DNA of 33,264 nucleotides from Lysobacter sp. Lineage in GTDB: Bacteria > Pseudomonadota > Gammaproteobacteria > Burkholderiales > Usitatibacteraceae. Shown here one piece after another: positions 24,372-30,955 of the stretch. The position numbers were made by a program, and so were the translations under genes. Each line of letters starts with the position of its first letter. Positions within the stretch are counted from its first letter, which is position 1. The stretch spans positions 1 through 33,264 of the forward strand of contig JAMPXV010000008.1 of the NCBI GenBank assembly GCA_023700985.1, given 5' to 3'. Under the pieces are notes generated by a model that worked only from the letters and a program-made list of their open reading frames with translations, ran no database searches and had not been told where the DNA came from.

Positions 24372-24614
24372 ATGAAACGCACGATCGCGACCCTTGCCAC
24401 CCTGCTGTTCGCCGGCTCGGCCTTTGCCTTCCACTGCCCGGCCGACATGAAGAAGATCGACGCCGCGCTCGCCAAGAGCCCGAAGATCCCGGAAGCGCAG
24501 ATGGCCGAGGTGAAGAAGTACCGCACCGAAGGCGAGGCCCTGCACAAGGCCGGCAAGCACCAGGAGTCCGTGGACACCCTGGCCAAGGCCATGAAGATCC
24601 TCGACGTGAAGTAG
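24372..24614 (+). CDS. Small secreted helical protein
   Basis: An 80-residue protein with a signal peptide (MKRTIATLATLLFAGSAFA) leaving a mature peptide of about 61 residues: FHCPADMKKIDAALAKSPKIPEAQ, then KKYRTEGEALHKAGKHQESVDTLAKAMKIL, which reads as one TPR-like helical pair. A single Cys follows the cleavage site. There is a good AAAGGAG site seven to ten bases upstream. It is a monocistronic unit closed by an intrinsic terminator at 24632-24665. No function is known; similar small periplasmic helical proteins occur in Burkholderiales. Confidence 0.85.
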   Translation: MKRTIATLATLLFAGSAFAFHCPADMKKIDAALAKSPKIPEAQMAEVKKYRTEGEALHKAGKHQESVDTLAKAMKILDVK

Positions 24615-24631
24615 CAGGCCCCGCTGGAAGG

Positions 24632-24665
24632 AAAAACGCCGCGGCGATCCCGCGGCGTTTTTTTT
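24632..24665 (+). terminator. Rho-independent terminator of the small secreted-protein gene
   Basis: An 11-bp stem (24634-24644 with 24650-24660, core ACGCCGCGG) with a 5-nt CGATC loop is followed by eight T residues (24658-24665). It starts 18 bp after the stop at 24614. Its A-run on the left also lets it serve the convergent dsbB transcript (stop at 24679). Confidence 0.92.
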
Positions 24666-24678
24666 CGTGGCGCGGCGC

Positions 24679-25206
24679 TCAGGCCGCCGCGGGCGCGGTG
24701 CGCTTGCGGAAGAACGCGAGCCAGGCGGAGGTCGCGACGATGACCAGGAACCAGGCCAGCGCCCACTCGGCGATGGAGAGCCCGAAGAGGCTCCATTCCA
24801 CCTTGGCGCAGTCGCCGGTGCCCGCGAAGATCTTGGGCAGCGCCTGCGCCAGCGGGAAGTTGCCGAGCAGGAAGTCGAGGTCGCCGGTCATGCAGTTGGC
24901 CGGCTCCGGCGCCGGGAAGCGCTGCAGCAGGGACTGGCGCACCGAGACGCTGCCGCCGGCGATGGCGAGCGCCGCGATCAGGAACGAGTACACCTTGACG
25001 CCGGCGCGCACCGGCCCGTGGATGGCGGCGATGAGGGCCACCATGCCGATGGCGACGAACGCGTAGCGCTGCAGGATGCACATCGGGCAGGGCTCGAGCT
25101 CCGCGACGTGCTGCAGGACGAGGCCGAAGCCGATGAGCGACGCGCAGGCGAGGAAAAGGGCGGCGAATATCGCCCGGGAGGTCAGGCGGTTCAGCATGGC
25201 GATCAT
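24679..25206 (-). CDS. dsbB: Disulfide bond formation protein DsbB
   Basis: A 175-residue four-helix inner-membrane protein that reoxidises DsbA using quinone. The periplasmic Cys pairs are C40/C43 in EPCPMCILQRY and C105/C133 in the second loop (ANCMTG, GDCAKVEW); the quinone-site Arg follows the CxxC motif. Length agrees with E. coli DsbB (176). The ATG at 25206 and an internal ATG at 25197 are both possible, neither with a good RBS. The neighbouring gene on the same strand is terC, about 115 bp upstream. Confidence 0.93.
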   Translation of the reverse strand: MIAMLNRLTSRAIFAALFLACASLIGFGLVLQHVAELEPCPMCILQRYAFVAIGMVALIAAIHGPVRAGVKVYSFLIAALAIAGGSVSVRQSLLQRFPAPEPANCMTGDLDFLLGNFPLAQALPKIFAGTGDCAKVEWSLFGLSIAEWALAWFLVIVATSAWLAFFRKRTAPAAA

Positions 25207-25320
25207 GGGGAAATTGGACGCGCAATTTTCCCACAGGTTCCCGCGTGCCGCGTTCGATCCCCGTCAATCCCGGGCGCCCGCCGGATGGGACCTTGGCCCC
25301 ATCCGGGCATCGCGCGGGCT

Positions 25321-26010
25321 TCAGGCGGCCTGCGTGGCCCCCTGCGGCCGGCGGCGCTGGTAGTAGAGGCCGGCTCCGACGACCACCAGGCCCACGACGG
25401 CGTACACGGCGAACCGCACCGCCTCGTGGGTCGCGAACCAGGGCTCGAGAACCGGCTCGCTCACGATCATCTTGGCCGCGGTGAAGGCGAGGACCGCCAC
25501 GCCCAGGTGCACGATCCAGGGGTACTTCGCGACCCACTTGAGGATGAAGGTGGAGCCCCAGATGACGATCGGGATGCTGATGAGCAGGCCGATCACCACC
25601 AGGAGGAACGAGCCGTGGGCCGCTCCCGCCACCGCGAGCACGTTGTCGAGGCCCATCGCCGCGTCGGCGATCACGATGGTCTGCATGGCGCCCCAGAAGG
25701 TGGCAGCCGACTTGACGTCGTGGGTGTCGCCTCCGACGGGCTTGAGGAGCTTGCAGGCGATCCAGACGAGGACCAGGCCGCCGGTCGCCATCAGGCCGGG
25801 GATGCCCAGCAGCCACACCACCGCCATCGTCATGACGACGCGCACGGCGATGGCGCCGAAGGTGCCCCACACGATCGCGCGTCGTTGCAGCTTTGCCGGC
25901 AGGTCTCGCGCGGCCAGCGCGATCACGATCGCGTTGTCGCCCGCGAGCGCCAGGTCGATGATGATGATGGCAAGGAGCGCCGAGAAGAATTCCGCCGAGA
26001 AGAGCTCCAC
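25321..26010 (-). CDS. TerC family membrane protein
   Basis: A 229-residue integral membrane protein with seven to eight helices. Family marks are IIIIDLALAGDNAIVIALAAR (acidic residues of the metal path) and the repeated AMGLDNVLAVAGAAHGS. TerC/Alx proteins efflux Mn2+ or load it to exported metalloproteins. The start is GTG at 26010 with AGGAGGAAGGACG just upstream; a longer frame to 26175 has no RBS. The family is often under a yybP-ykoY riboswitch, and one does lie nearby, but on the opposite strand (26226-26332), so it cannot control this gene. Confidence 0.9.
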   Translation of the reverse strand: MELFSAEFFSALLAIIIIDLALAGDNAIVIALAARDLPAKLQRRAIVWGTFGAIAVRVVMTMAVVWLLGIPGLMATGGLVLVWIACKLLKPVGGDTHDVKSAATFWGAMQTIVIADAAMGLDNVLAVAGAAHGSFLLVVIGLLISIPIVIWGSTFILKWVAKYPWIVHLGVAVLAFTAAKMIVSEPVLEPWFATHEAVRFAVYAVVGLVVVGAGLYYQRRRPQGATQAA

Positions 26011-26099
26011 CGTCCTTCCTCCTGTCTTTTTTGTTGGCCGTCCCCGCAAGCGGTGTCGCGTCGGCAGCGGGCGATTATCGGGAAGCGGTCGGCGCGTGC

Positions 26100-26156
26100 G
26101 ATGGAAATTCGCAATCCGGCCCGGGTGCGGCGATGGAGAATCGCAATCGCGCCCGG
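26100..26156. repeat. Two direct 25-bp repeats in the terC-lysR intergenic region
   Basis: Copies at 26100-26124 and 26132-26156 (core GATGGA..A.TCGCAATC then GCCCGG) agree at 21 of 25 positions and are offset by 32 bp, close to three helical turns. They lie just before the sigma70 promoter at 26170 and could be activator or repressor sites for either divergent transcript. Confidence 0.6.
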
Positions 26157-26169
26157 CGCCCGGAAACAG

Positions 26170-26198
26170 TTGCACGAAGCGCGCATTGCGTTTATAAA
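26170..26198 (+). promoter_or_regulatory. Sigma70 promoter of the riboswitch-lysR transcript
   Basis: TTGCAC (26170-26175), a 17-nt spacer, and TATAAA (26193-26198) are a near-consensus promoter. Predicted transcription would start near 26205, about 20 nt before the manganese aptamer, exactly as needed to express the riboswitch on the plus strand. Confidence 0.8.
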
Positions 26199-26225
26199 TC
26201 GCCGGTCCCGCATCGCGGGGCAGCC

Positions 26226-26332
26226 CTACAAAGGGGAGTAGCTTTTACGATCGCGTCGTCAATACGGGCAAACGCCCCGGCGCCATCGGCGGGCGGCGCA
26301 TCGCGCGCTGCCTGTTAGCGAGACCTTTGCCA
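26226..26332 (+). ncRNA. yybP-ykoY manganese riboswitch aptamer
   Basis: The hallmark blocks of the yybP-ykoY (Mn2+) riboswitch appear in the right order: AAAGGGGAGTAGC at 26230-26242 (L1 with the P1 5' strand), GTCGTCAATACG at 26255-26266, GC-rich P3/P4 stems, and GTTAGCGAGACCTTTGCC at 26314-26331 (L3 with the P1 3' strand). P1 pairs AAAGG (26230-26234) with CCTTT (26324-26328). The family senses Mn2+ and usually controls Mn exporters, TerC or MntP-type genes. Here it precedes a LysR-like gene. Confidence 0.92.
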
Positions 26333-26390
26333 GATCGAGGCAAAGGTCCGTGGGATTCGACGGCCTTTGTCCCGACCGGGGCAAAGGCCG
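26323..26390 (+). promoter_or_regulatory. Riboswitch expression platform with mutually exclusive hairpins
   Basis: Three arms can pair in alternatives. ACCTTTGCC (26323-26331), which includes P1's 3' strand, pairs with GGCAAAGGT (26339-26347). GGCCTTTGTCCC (26362-26373) pairs with GGGGCAAAGGCC (26378-26389) as a terminator-like 12-bp stem with one G-U and a GACC loop, then GTTTCGTTTCC. Bound Mn2+ would fix P1, freeing GGCAAAGG to pair with CCTTTGTC (26364-26371) and break the downstream stem: an ON switch. The trailing T-tract is weak. Confidence 0.75.
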
Positions 26391-26450
26391 TTTCGTTTCC
26401 GGCGACGGGAGCGAAACGGGATCGAACGGCTACTCTGAAAAGGACACCCG

Positions 26451-26804
26451 ATGCCCCGCTCCCCCCTCCGGCGTTACTTCCGCCACGGCTTCTTCCCGCA
26501 GCTCGTCGCCTTCGAGGCGTGCGTGCGCCACGGCAGCGTCACCCGCGCCGCCGAGGAGCTCTCGCTCGCCCAGCCCACCGTCTCCTGCCTCATCCGCAAG
26601 CTCGCCGACACCGTGGGCGGGCCGGTCCTCGAGCCGCAGGGCCGCCGCATGGAGCCCACCGCCCTCGGCCGGGAACTCCTGGCCCTGTGCGACGAGGTGT
26701 TCGAGTCCGTCGAACGCTTCGGCGAGCGGCGCGACGCCCTGTGCGACAGCAAGGCCCAGGCGGGCCGGAACACGACCGTGTCGGAGGTATCATCGGGTGC
26801 CTGA
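26451..26804 (+). CDS. LysR-type DNA-binding domain only (truncated LTTR)
   Basis: A 117-residue protein with a LysR winged-helix domain (about residues 12-72): QLVAFEACVRHGSVTRAAEELSLAQPTVSCLIRKLADTVGGPVLE, then PTALGRELLALCDEVFESVERF, the start of the linker helix. The effector-binding domain (about 200 residues in normal LTTRs) is absent; the frame ends with KAQAGRNTTVSEVSSGA. An AAAAGGA site lies 7-13 bases upstream. It is controlled, by position, by the riboswitch at 26226. It may be a remnant cut by a recombination at about 26755, or an intentional short dimerising repressor. Downstream HbpS starts 18 bp after the stop. Confidence 0.75.
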   Translation: MPRSPLRRYFRHGFFPQLVAFEACVRHGSVTRAAEELSLAQPTVSCLIRKLADTVGGPVLEPQGRRMEPTALGRELLALCDEVFESVERFGERRDALCDSKAQAGRNTTVSEVSSGA

Positions 26805-26822
26805 CCGTCCCCGGAGTTCCTG

Positions 26823-27251
26823 ATGTCTCTGACCCTGCCAACAAAGAAGGCCCTAACGCTCGAAGCCGCAAAGCTCATTGCTGCAGCTGCCGAGTCGACC
26901 GCTGCGAAGAACGGCTGGAAGGTCGTGATCGCCATAGCCGACGACGGGGGGGATGCGCTCCTCGTCCACCGGATCGATGGCGCGCAGTCGTCAAGCGTGG
27001 CCACCGCCATGGGCAAAGCCCGTACTGCAGTCGCCTTCAGACGGCCCACGCGTCTGCTCGAAGAGAAGGTCAATGCAGGCCGGTTCGCGTTTCTTTCGGC
27101 GCCCGGCCAGCCGGTTCTCCTGCAGGGCGGGCTTCCGATCGAAGTTGATGGCCAATTGGTGGGGGCAGTCGGCGTCTCGGGTGTCCTCGCGCGGGATGAC
27201 GAAATCGTCGCCCAGGCCGGCCTGGACGCCCTGCGCCAGGCCCTCGCCTGA
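26823..27251 (+). CDS. GlcG/HbpS family heme-binding-type protein
   Basis: A 142-residue GlcG/HbpS (DUF336) protein: LTLEAAKLIAAAAESTAAKNGWKVVIAIADDGGDALLVHRIDGAQSSS, AMGKARTAVAFRRPT, and GGLPIEVDGQLVGAVGVSGVLARDDEIVAQAGL. The fold binds heme or small ligands in some relatives. No signal peptide is visible, so it is cytoplasmic. Its codon use includes more A/T third positions than surrounding genes, hinting at a separate origin. A GGAG precedes the ATG. It forms a likely operon with the LysR fragment, and possibly the amidase 45 bp on. Confidence 0.9.
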   Translation: MSLTLPTKKALTLEAAKLIAAAAESTAAKNGWKVVIAIADDGGDALLVHRIDGAQSSSVATAMGKARTAVAFRRPTRLLEEKVNAGRFAFLSAPGQPVLLQGGLPIEVDGQLVGAVGVSGVLARDDEIVAQAGLDALRQALA

Positions 27252-27296
27252 AGGCCCGGGTTGGCCACGGAGGGGTTCCCCCGGCAAAATAGCGGG

Positions 27297-28643
27297 ATGG
27301 ATCCCCACGCCCTGGGCCTGAGAGCCCTTCATGCCGCCTTCAAGGAAGGTCGCCTCACGGTCCCGGACTACGTCCAGGCGCTCAACGACCGGATCGCCGC
27401 CCGGGAGCCGGACGTCCAGGCCTTCGAGTGGTTCGAGCCGGCCCGGGCGATGGCCGAGGCCGAGGAGCGCTCCGGCGGCATCCTGAAGGACCTCCCCCTC
27501 TACGGCGTGCCCGTGGGGGTCAAGGACATCATCGCCACCCGGGGCATCCCCACCCGCATGGGCTCGCGCATCTTCGCGAACCACGTTCCCGGGCGCTCGG
27601 CGGGGCTGGTGCGCCGGCTGGAGGCGCTGGGCGGCATCGTGATGGGCAAGACCGTCACCACCGAGTTCGCCTTCCGCCACCCCGGCAGGACCCGCAACCC
27701 GCGGAACCTGGCCCACACGCCCGGCGGCTCCTCGAGCGGCTCCGCGGCCGCCGTGGCCGCCGGGTTCGTGCCCCTGGCCATCGGCACGCAGACGCTGGGC
27801 TCGGTGATCCGGCCGGCCGCGTTCTGCGGCGTCGTGGGCTACAAGCCCAGCTTCGGGGCGATCTCCCGCGACGGCGTGTTCCCCTTCAGCCCGACGCTGG
27901 ACCACGTGGGCGTCTTCGCGCGCTCGGTCGAGGACGCGGCCTGGTTCGGCGCCTGCCTGATGGGGCTGGACCCGCGCGACGAGGCCACCGGGATCCGCGC
28001 CGGGATGCGTTCGCTCGCCGTGCCGCTCGCCTCGCTCGGCCACGCGCCGCGCCTGGCGGTGGTGAAGACGCCGAAGTGGTCGCTCGCCTCGGAAGCGCAG
28101 CGGGCCAATTTCGCCGAAGCCATGGCCACCCTCAGGGATGCCGGCGCCCTGGTGCGCGAAGTGCCGCTGCCGCCGGCGTTCAACGAGGCGTGGAGCGTGG
28201 TGGGCGCCATCATGGACTACGACGCCGCGCGCGGCTTCGCCTCCCTGGAATCGCGCCACCGGCTGCAGATGTCCGCGCCGCTCACCGAGCTCCTCGATCG
28301 CGGCAAGCGCATCACGCCGGAGCAGCACGCGAAGAACCTCGCGCGCCGCGACGAGTACCGCCGCTGGCTGGACGGGCTCTACGACGGTTGCGACGCGGTG
28401 GCCACCATCCCCGCGGCGGGCGAGGCCCCCCAGGGGATCGCCAGCACGGGCGACGCGACGTTCTGCTCGCTGTGGACGATGGCGGGGCTGCCCGCGATCA
28501 CCATGCCGTCCGGTCGCGGGCCGCGTGGCCTGCCGCTGGGCCTGCAGGTCGTCGGGCGCTACCGCGAGGACGAGCGGGCGCTGCAGGTCGCGGCCTGGTG
28601 CGAGACCGTGCTGGGCGTGAGGATGGGGCTCGCGGGCAACTGA
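27297..28643 (+). CDS. Amidase (amidase signature family)
   Basis: A 448-residue amidase-signature enzyme. The catalytic Ser-cisSer-Lys triad is visible: K76 in GVPVGVKDI, cis-Ser in TPGGSSSGSAAAVAAG (about 145), and nucleophile S169 in GTQTLGSVIRPA. GVVGYKPSFGAISRDG and TMAGLPAITMPSG complete the signature. TQTLGS differs from the common TDTGGS, as in some aryl-acylamidase/allophanate-like members, so the substrate is open. ATG at 27297 was taken over an upstream TTG/ATG (27261) because the family starts close to the ALHAAF helix. Its 3' end overlaps by 85 bp with the convergent gene. Confidence 0.9.
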   Translation: MDPHALGLRALHAAFKEGRLTVPDYVQALNDRIAAREPDVQAFEWFEPARAMAEAEERSGGILKDLPLYGVPVGVKDIIATRGIPTRMGSRIFANHVPGRSAGLVRRLEALGGIVMGKTVTTEFAFRHPGRTRNPRNLAHTPGGSSSGSAAAVAAGFVPLAIGTQTLGSVIRPAAFCGVVGYKPSFGAISRDGVFPFSPTLDHVGVFARSVEDAAWFGACLMGLDPRDEATGIRAGMRSLAVPLASLGHAPRLAVVKTPKWSLASEAQRANFAEAMATLRDAGALVREVPLPPAFNEAWSVVGAIMDYDAARGFASLESRHRLQMSAPLTELLDRGKRITPEQHAKNLARRDEYRRWLDGLYDGCDAVATIPAAGEAPQGIASTGDATFCSLWTMAGLPAITMPSGRGPRGLPLGLQVVGRYREDERALQVAAWCETVLGVRMGLAGN

Positions 28644-29275
28644 CGGCGGCGCCTGCCGACCGTGCTCACGACGAGCAGGTCGAGCGCCGCGTAGAAGGCA
28701 CCCGCGGCGAGCGGGGGGTTCGCGGTGACGAGCCCCAGCCACGGAACCTCGTGCCGCCAGGTCCAGTTGCCGAGCCAGGTGCCCCACAGTTCCATCGCGA
28801 GCGACAGCACCAGCATCGTCGCGTAGAGCTTGCGCGACCGGGAAAGCGCCATGCACGCGAGGAACAGCGCGTACAGGAGCGGGCCCAGGGTGTCGCGGCC
28901 GGCCAGCGCGAGACCGGCGACGATGGGCAGGGCGAGGGCGGCGATCCACCACTCGGCGCCATCCTGCAGCTTCGCGGCGAGCTGCGTGCCGAGGAAGAAG
29001 AGCAGGACGTGCCCCGGCGGGACGAAGAGCGGGATGTTCCCCAGCCGGTAGTCGTACAGGCCCCACACCAGCGAGAGGAACACCTCGCCGGCGGTGGCGT
29101 AGACGAGGCAGGCGAGGAGGGCGGGGCGTTGCGCGGGAACGGAAACGAGCCACAGCCGGGCGAAGACCGCCCACGCGAGGACGTTCACGACCAGCTGGCC
29201 GTGGGCGCCGCCGTGCCGGTCGACGACGAGGCCGATCGCGATCGTCGCGACGATGAGGCGGTTCATGGGGCGCAT
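28559..29275 (-). CDS. Multi-pass membrane protein of unknown family
   Basis: A 238-residue integral membrane protein with about seven hydrophobic segments. Recognisable conserved-looking patterns are TAGEVFLSLVWGLYDYRLGNIPLFVPPGHVLLF and ELWGTWLGNWTWRHEVPWL followed by TANPPLAAGAFYAALDLL, with paired Glu, His and Trp residues. They recall, only loosely, membrane carotenoid hydratase-like folds. The C-terminal 25 residues (after VGRRRRQ) are antisense to the amidase 3' end and may not be conserved. The ATG at 29275 is used; 29266 is an alternative. Confidence 0.75.
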   Translation of the reverse strand: MRPMNRLIVATIAIGLVVDRHGGAHGQLVVNVLAWAVFARLWLVSVPAQRPALLACLVYATAGEVFLSLVWGLYDYRLGNIPLFVPPGHVLLFFLGTQLAAKLQDGAEWWIAALALPIVAGLALAGRDTLGPLLYALFLACMALSRSRKLYATMLVLSLAMELWGTWLGNWTWRHEVPWLGLVTANPPLAAGAFYAALDLLVVSTVGRRRRQLPASPILTPSTVSHQAATCSARSSSR

Positions 29276-29308
29276 TCTAGCCCGGCGGGGCGAAGGCGCC
29301 CGGCCAGG

Positions 29309-29698
29309 GTGCACGAGTCGCGGATCCTTCGCGCGATCTTCCTCGTGGCGGGCTTCCTTTCCCTCGGGCTCGGCATCGCGGGGCTCGTCCTGCCCGTGCT
29401 GCCCACCACGCCCTTCATGCTGCTCGCCGCGGCCTGCTTCGCGCGTTCCTCGCCGAGGTTCCACCAGTGGCTGCTGCGCCACCGGACCTTCGGCCCCATC
29501 GTGGGCGAGTGGGAGCGGCACCGCGCCATCCCGTGGAGGACGAAGCTCTGGGGCATCGCGCTGATGTCGGCCACGCTCGCCGTTTCCATCACCTTCTTCG
29601 TGAAGCCGCCCTGGCTCAAGGCGGCGCTCGCCGTCTTCGGCGTCCTGATGGCGATCTGGCTCTACCGCATTCCCTCCCGCGACCGGCCGCGCCGCTGA
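29309..29698 (+). CDS. ybaN: DUF454 (YbaN) family membrane protein
   Basis: A 129-residue membrane protein with DUF454 hallmarks: AGFLSLGLGIAGLVLPVLPTTPFMLLAAACFARSSPRFHQWLLRHRTFGPIVGEW and HRAIPWRTKLWGI, plus two closing helices. It fits E. coli YbaN (125 residues), an inner-membrane protein of unknown role. Start is GTG at 29309. The TGA stop (29696-29698) lies inside the left arm of a 41-nt REP-like palindrome. Confidence 0.88.
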   Translation: MHESRILRAIFLVAGFLSLGLGIAGLVLPVLPTTPFMLLAAACFARSSPRFHQWLLRHRTFGPIVGEWERHRAIPWRTKLWGIALMSATLAVSITFFVKPPWLKAALAVFGVLMAIWLYRIPSRDRPRR

Positions 29699-29840
29699 TT
29701 CCTTTCGGGACGGTTCTACGGAACCGGTCTATTCCGTTCCAGTTGCGGTCAACGTACTTTTTCCACGAATAGACCGGTTCTGTAGAACCGTCCCACTTTG
29801 AATAGACCGGTTCCGTAGAACCGTCCCGAAAGGAATCAGC
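29694..29840. repeat. REP-like composite palindrome, family 3 (GGGACGGTTCTAC type)
   Basis: A perfect 41-nt inverted repeat (29694-29734 and 29800-29840) encloses a 65-nt spacer that contains a third copy (29767-29795) of the distal part in direct orientation with one substitution. Arms carry GGGACGGTTCTAC and GAATAGACCGG. The left arm includes the YbaN stop codon. The layout matches the BIME-like pairs left by REP-associated tyrosine transposases. Confidence 0.85.
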
Positions 29841-30052
29841 AAGGGGAAGGGGTGGTGCGGAAAAACGGCGCGCCCGGACCGGGAACCCGGCCCGGGCGAT
29901 CGCCAAGTGCGCGCTTGTGGGACTGTTCACTGCTTGTGACCCCACTATCGGCCGCGCGCCCGGCGACCGTTGTGACGTGCTTCACACCCGCGGTTGCACC
30001 TGAAACCGGCGGCGATTTCACCTGAAACAATTGGGCTATAGTCGGGCCACCC
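29841..30052 (+). promoter_or_regulatory. Regulatory region of mak: CRP-like site, tandem repeats and -10 box
   Basis: No gene is visible. TGTGA-N6-TCACA (29971-29986) is a perfect CRP-type operator. CACCTGAAAC occurs twice (29997-30006 and 30019-30028), offset by 22 bp, two helical turns. TATAGT (30037-30042) is the likely -10, placing the start near 30049, only about 4 nt before the mak ATG and with the CRP-type centre near -70. A hairpin GTGGG...CCCAC spans 29917-29945. No Shine-Dalgarno is seen. Confidence 0.65.
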
Positions 30053-30955
30053 ATGGAACGAATCGGCATCGACCTCGGCGGGACCAAGATCGAGATCGCC
30101 GTCCTCGATGCGAGCGGCGCGCTGGTCGCCCGCAGGCGCGTGCCCACCCCGGCAGGCGACTACGGGGCGACCGTGGAGGCCCTCGCGCAACTCGTGGCCG
30201 GCGCCGAGCGCGAGCGCGGCACCCGCTGCACCGTCGGCGTCGCCATGCCCGGCGCCCTTTCGCTCGCCACGGGGCTGGTGAAGAACGCCAACTCCACCTG
30301 CCTCATCGGCCGGCCGTTCAAGGCGGACCTCGAGGCGCGCCTCGGGCGGGAGGTGCGCCTCGCCAACGACGCCAACTGCTTCGCCCTCTCGGAGGCGGTC
30401 GACGGCGCGGCGAGCGGCGCCGGCGTCGTCTTCGGCGTGATCCTGGGCACCGGCGTGGGCGGCGGGATCGTGGTCGACGGCCGCGTCCTCACCGGCGCGA
30501 ACGCCATCGCCGGCGAGTGGGGCCACGTGCCGATGCCGCTCGGCCGGGACGATCGCGTGCCTGCGCCGCGCTGCTATTGCGGGCGCGAGGGATGCGTCGA
30601 GACCTTTCTCTCCGGCCCCGCGCTTGCCGCGGACCACGCGCGCGCCTCGGGCCAGGAAATCGACGCCGCGCAGATCGCGAGCCGCGCGGCCGCCGGCGAC
30701 GCCGCCTGCGAGGCGACCCTGGCTCGCTACGAGGCGCGGCTCGCCCGCGCGCTCGCGGTGGTGATGAACATCGTCGACCCCGACGTCATCGTGCTCGGCG
30801 GGGGGCTTTCCAACCTCGCGAGGCTCTACGAGCGCGTGCCGTCCCTCTGGGGCGCGCATGTCTTCTCCGACGAGGTGCGCACGCGCCTCGTGCCGCCCCT
30901 GCACGGCGATTCGGGCGGCGTGCGCGGCGCGGCGTGGCTCTGGGGGCCGGCGTGA
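30053..30955 (+). CDS. mak: ROK-family fructokinase
   Basis: A 300-residue sugar kinase. It begins MERIGIDLGGTKIEIAVLD (phosphate-1 loop), with VGVAMPGALSLATGLVKNANST, LANDANCFALSEAVDGAASGA (catalytic Asp), ILGTGVGGG (adenosine site), GEWGHVPMP, the zinc-type CYCGREGCVETFLSG, and IVLGGGLSN; GDSGGVRGAAWLW closes it. The agreement with E. coli Mak (manno(fructo)kinase) along the whole length is strong, so it phosphorylates fructose or mannose with ATP. It is possibly translated from a near-leaderless mRNA. The stop overlaps the YjdF-like GTG by 4 bp, and a CRP-type site lies upstream. Confidence 0.92.
   Translation: MERIGIDLGGTKIEIAVLDASGALVARRRVPTPAGDYGATVEALAQLVAGAERERGTRCTVGVAMPGALSLATGLVKNANSTCLIGRPFKADLEARLGREVRLANDANCFALSEAVDGAASGAGVVFGVILGTGVGGGIVVDGRVLTGANAIAGEWGHVPMPLGRDDRVPAPRCYCGREGCVETFLSGPALAADHARASGQEIDAAQIASRAAAGDAACEATLARYEARLARALAVVMNIVDPDVIVLGGGLSNLARLYERVPSLWGAHVFSDEVRTRLVPPLHGDSGGVRGAAWLWGPA

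Noticed and set aside
25207-26180. A yybP-ykoY riboswitch for terC on the minus strand
   Set aside because: The aptamer blocks read only on the plus strand; nothing similar is found upstream of terC on the minus strand.
29694-29840. A CRISPR-like repeat array
   Set aside because: Only three copies, in both orientations, with unequal spacers and no cas genes; it fits a REP/BIME unit.
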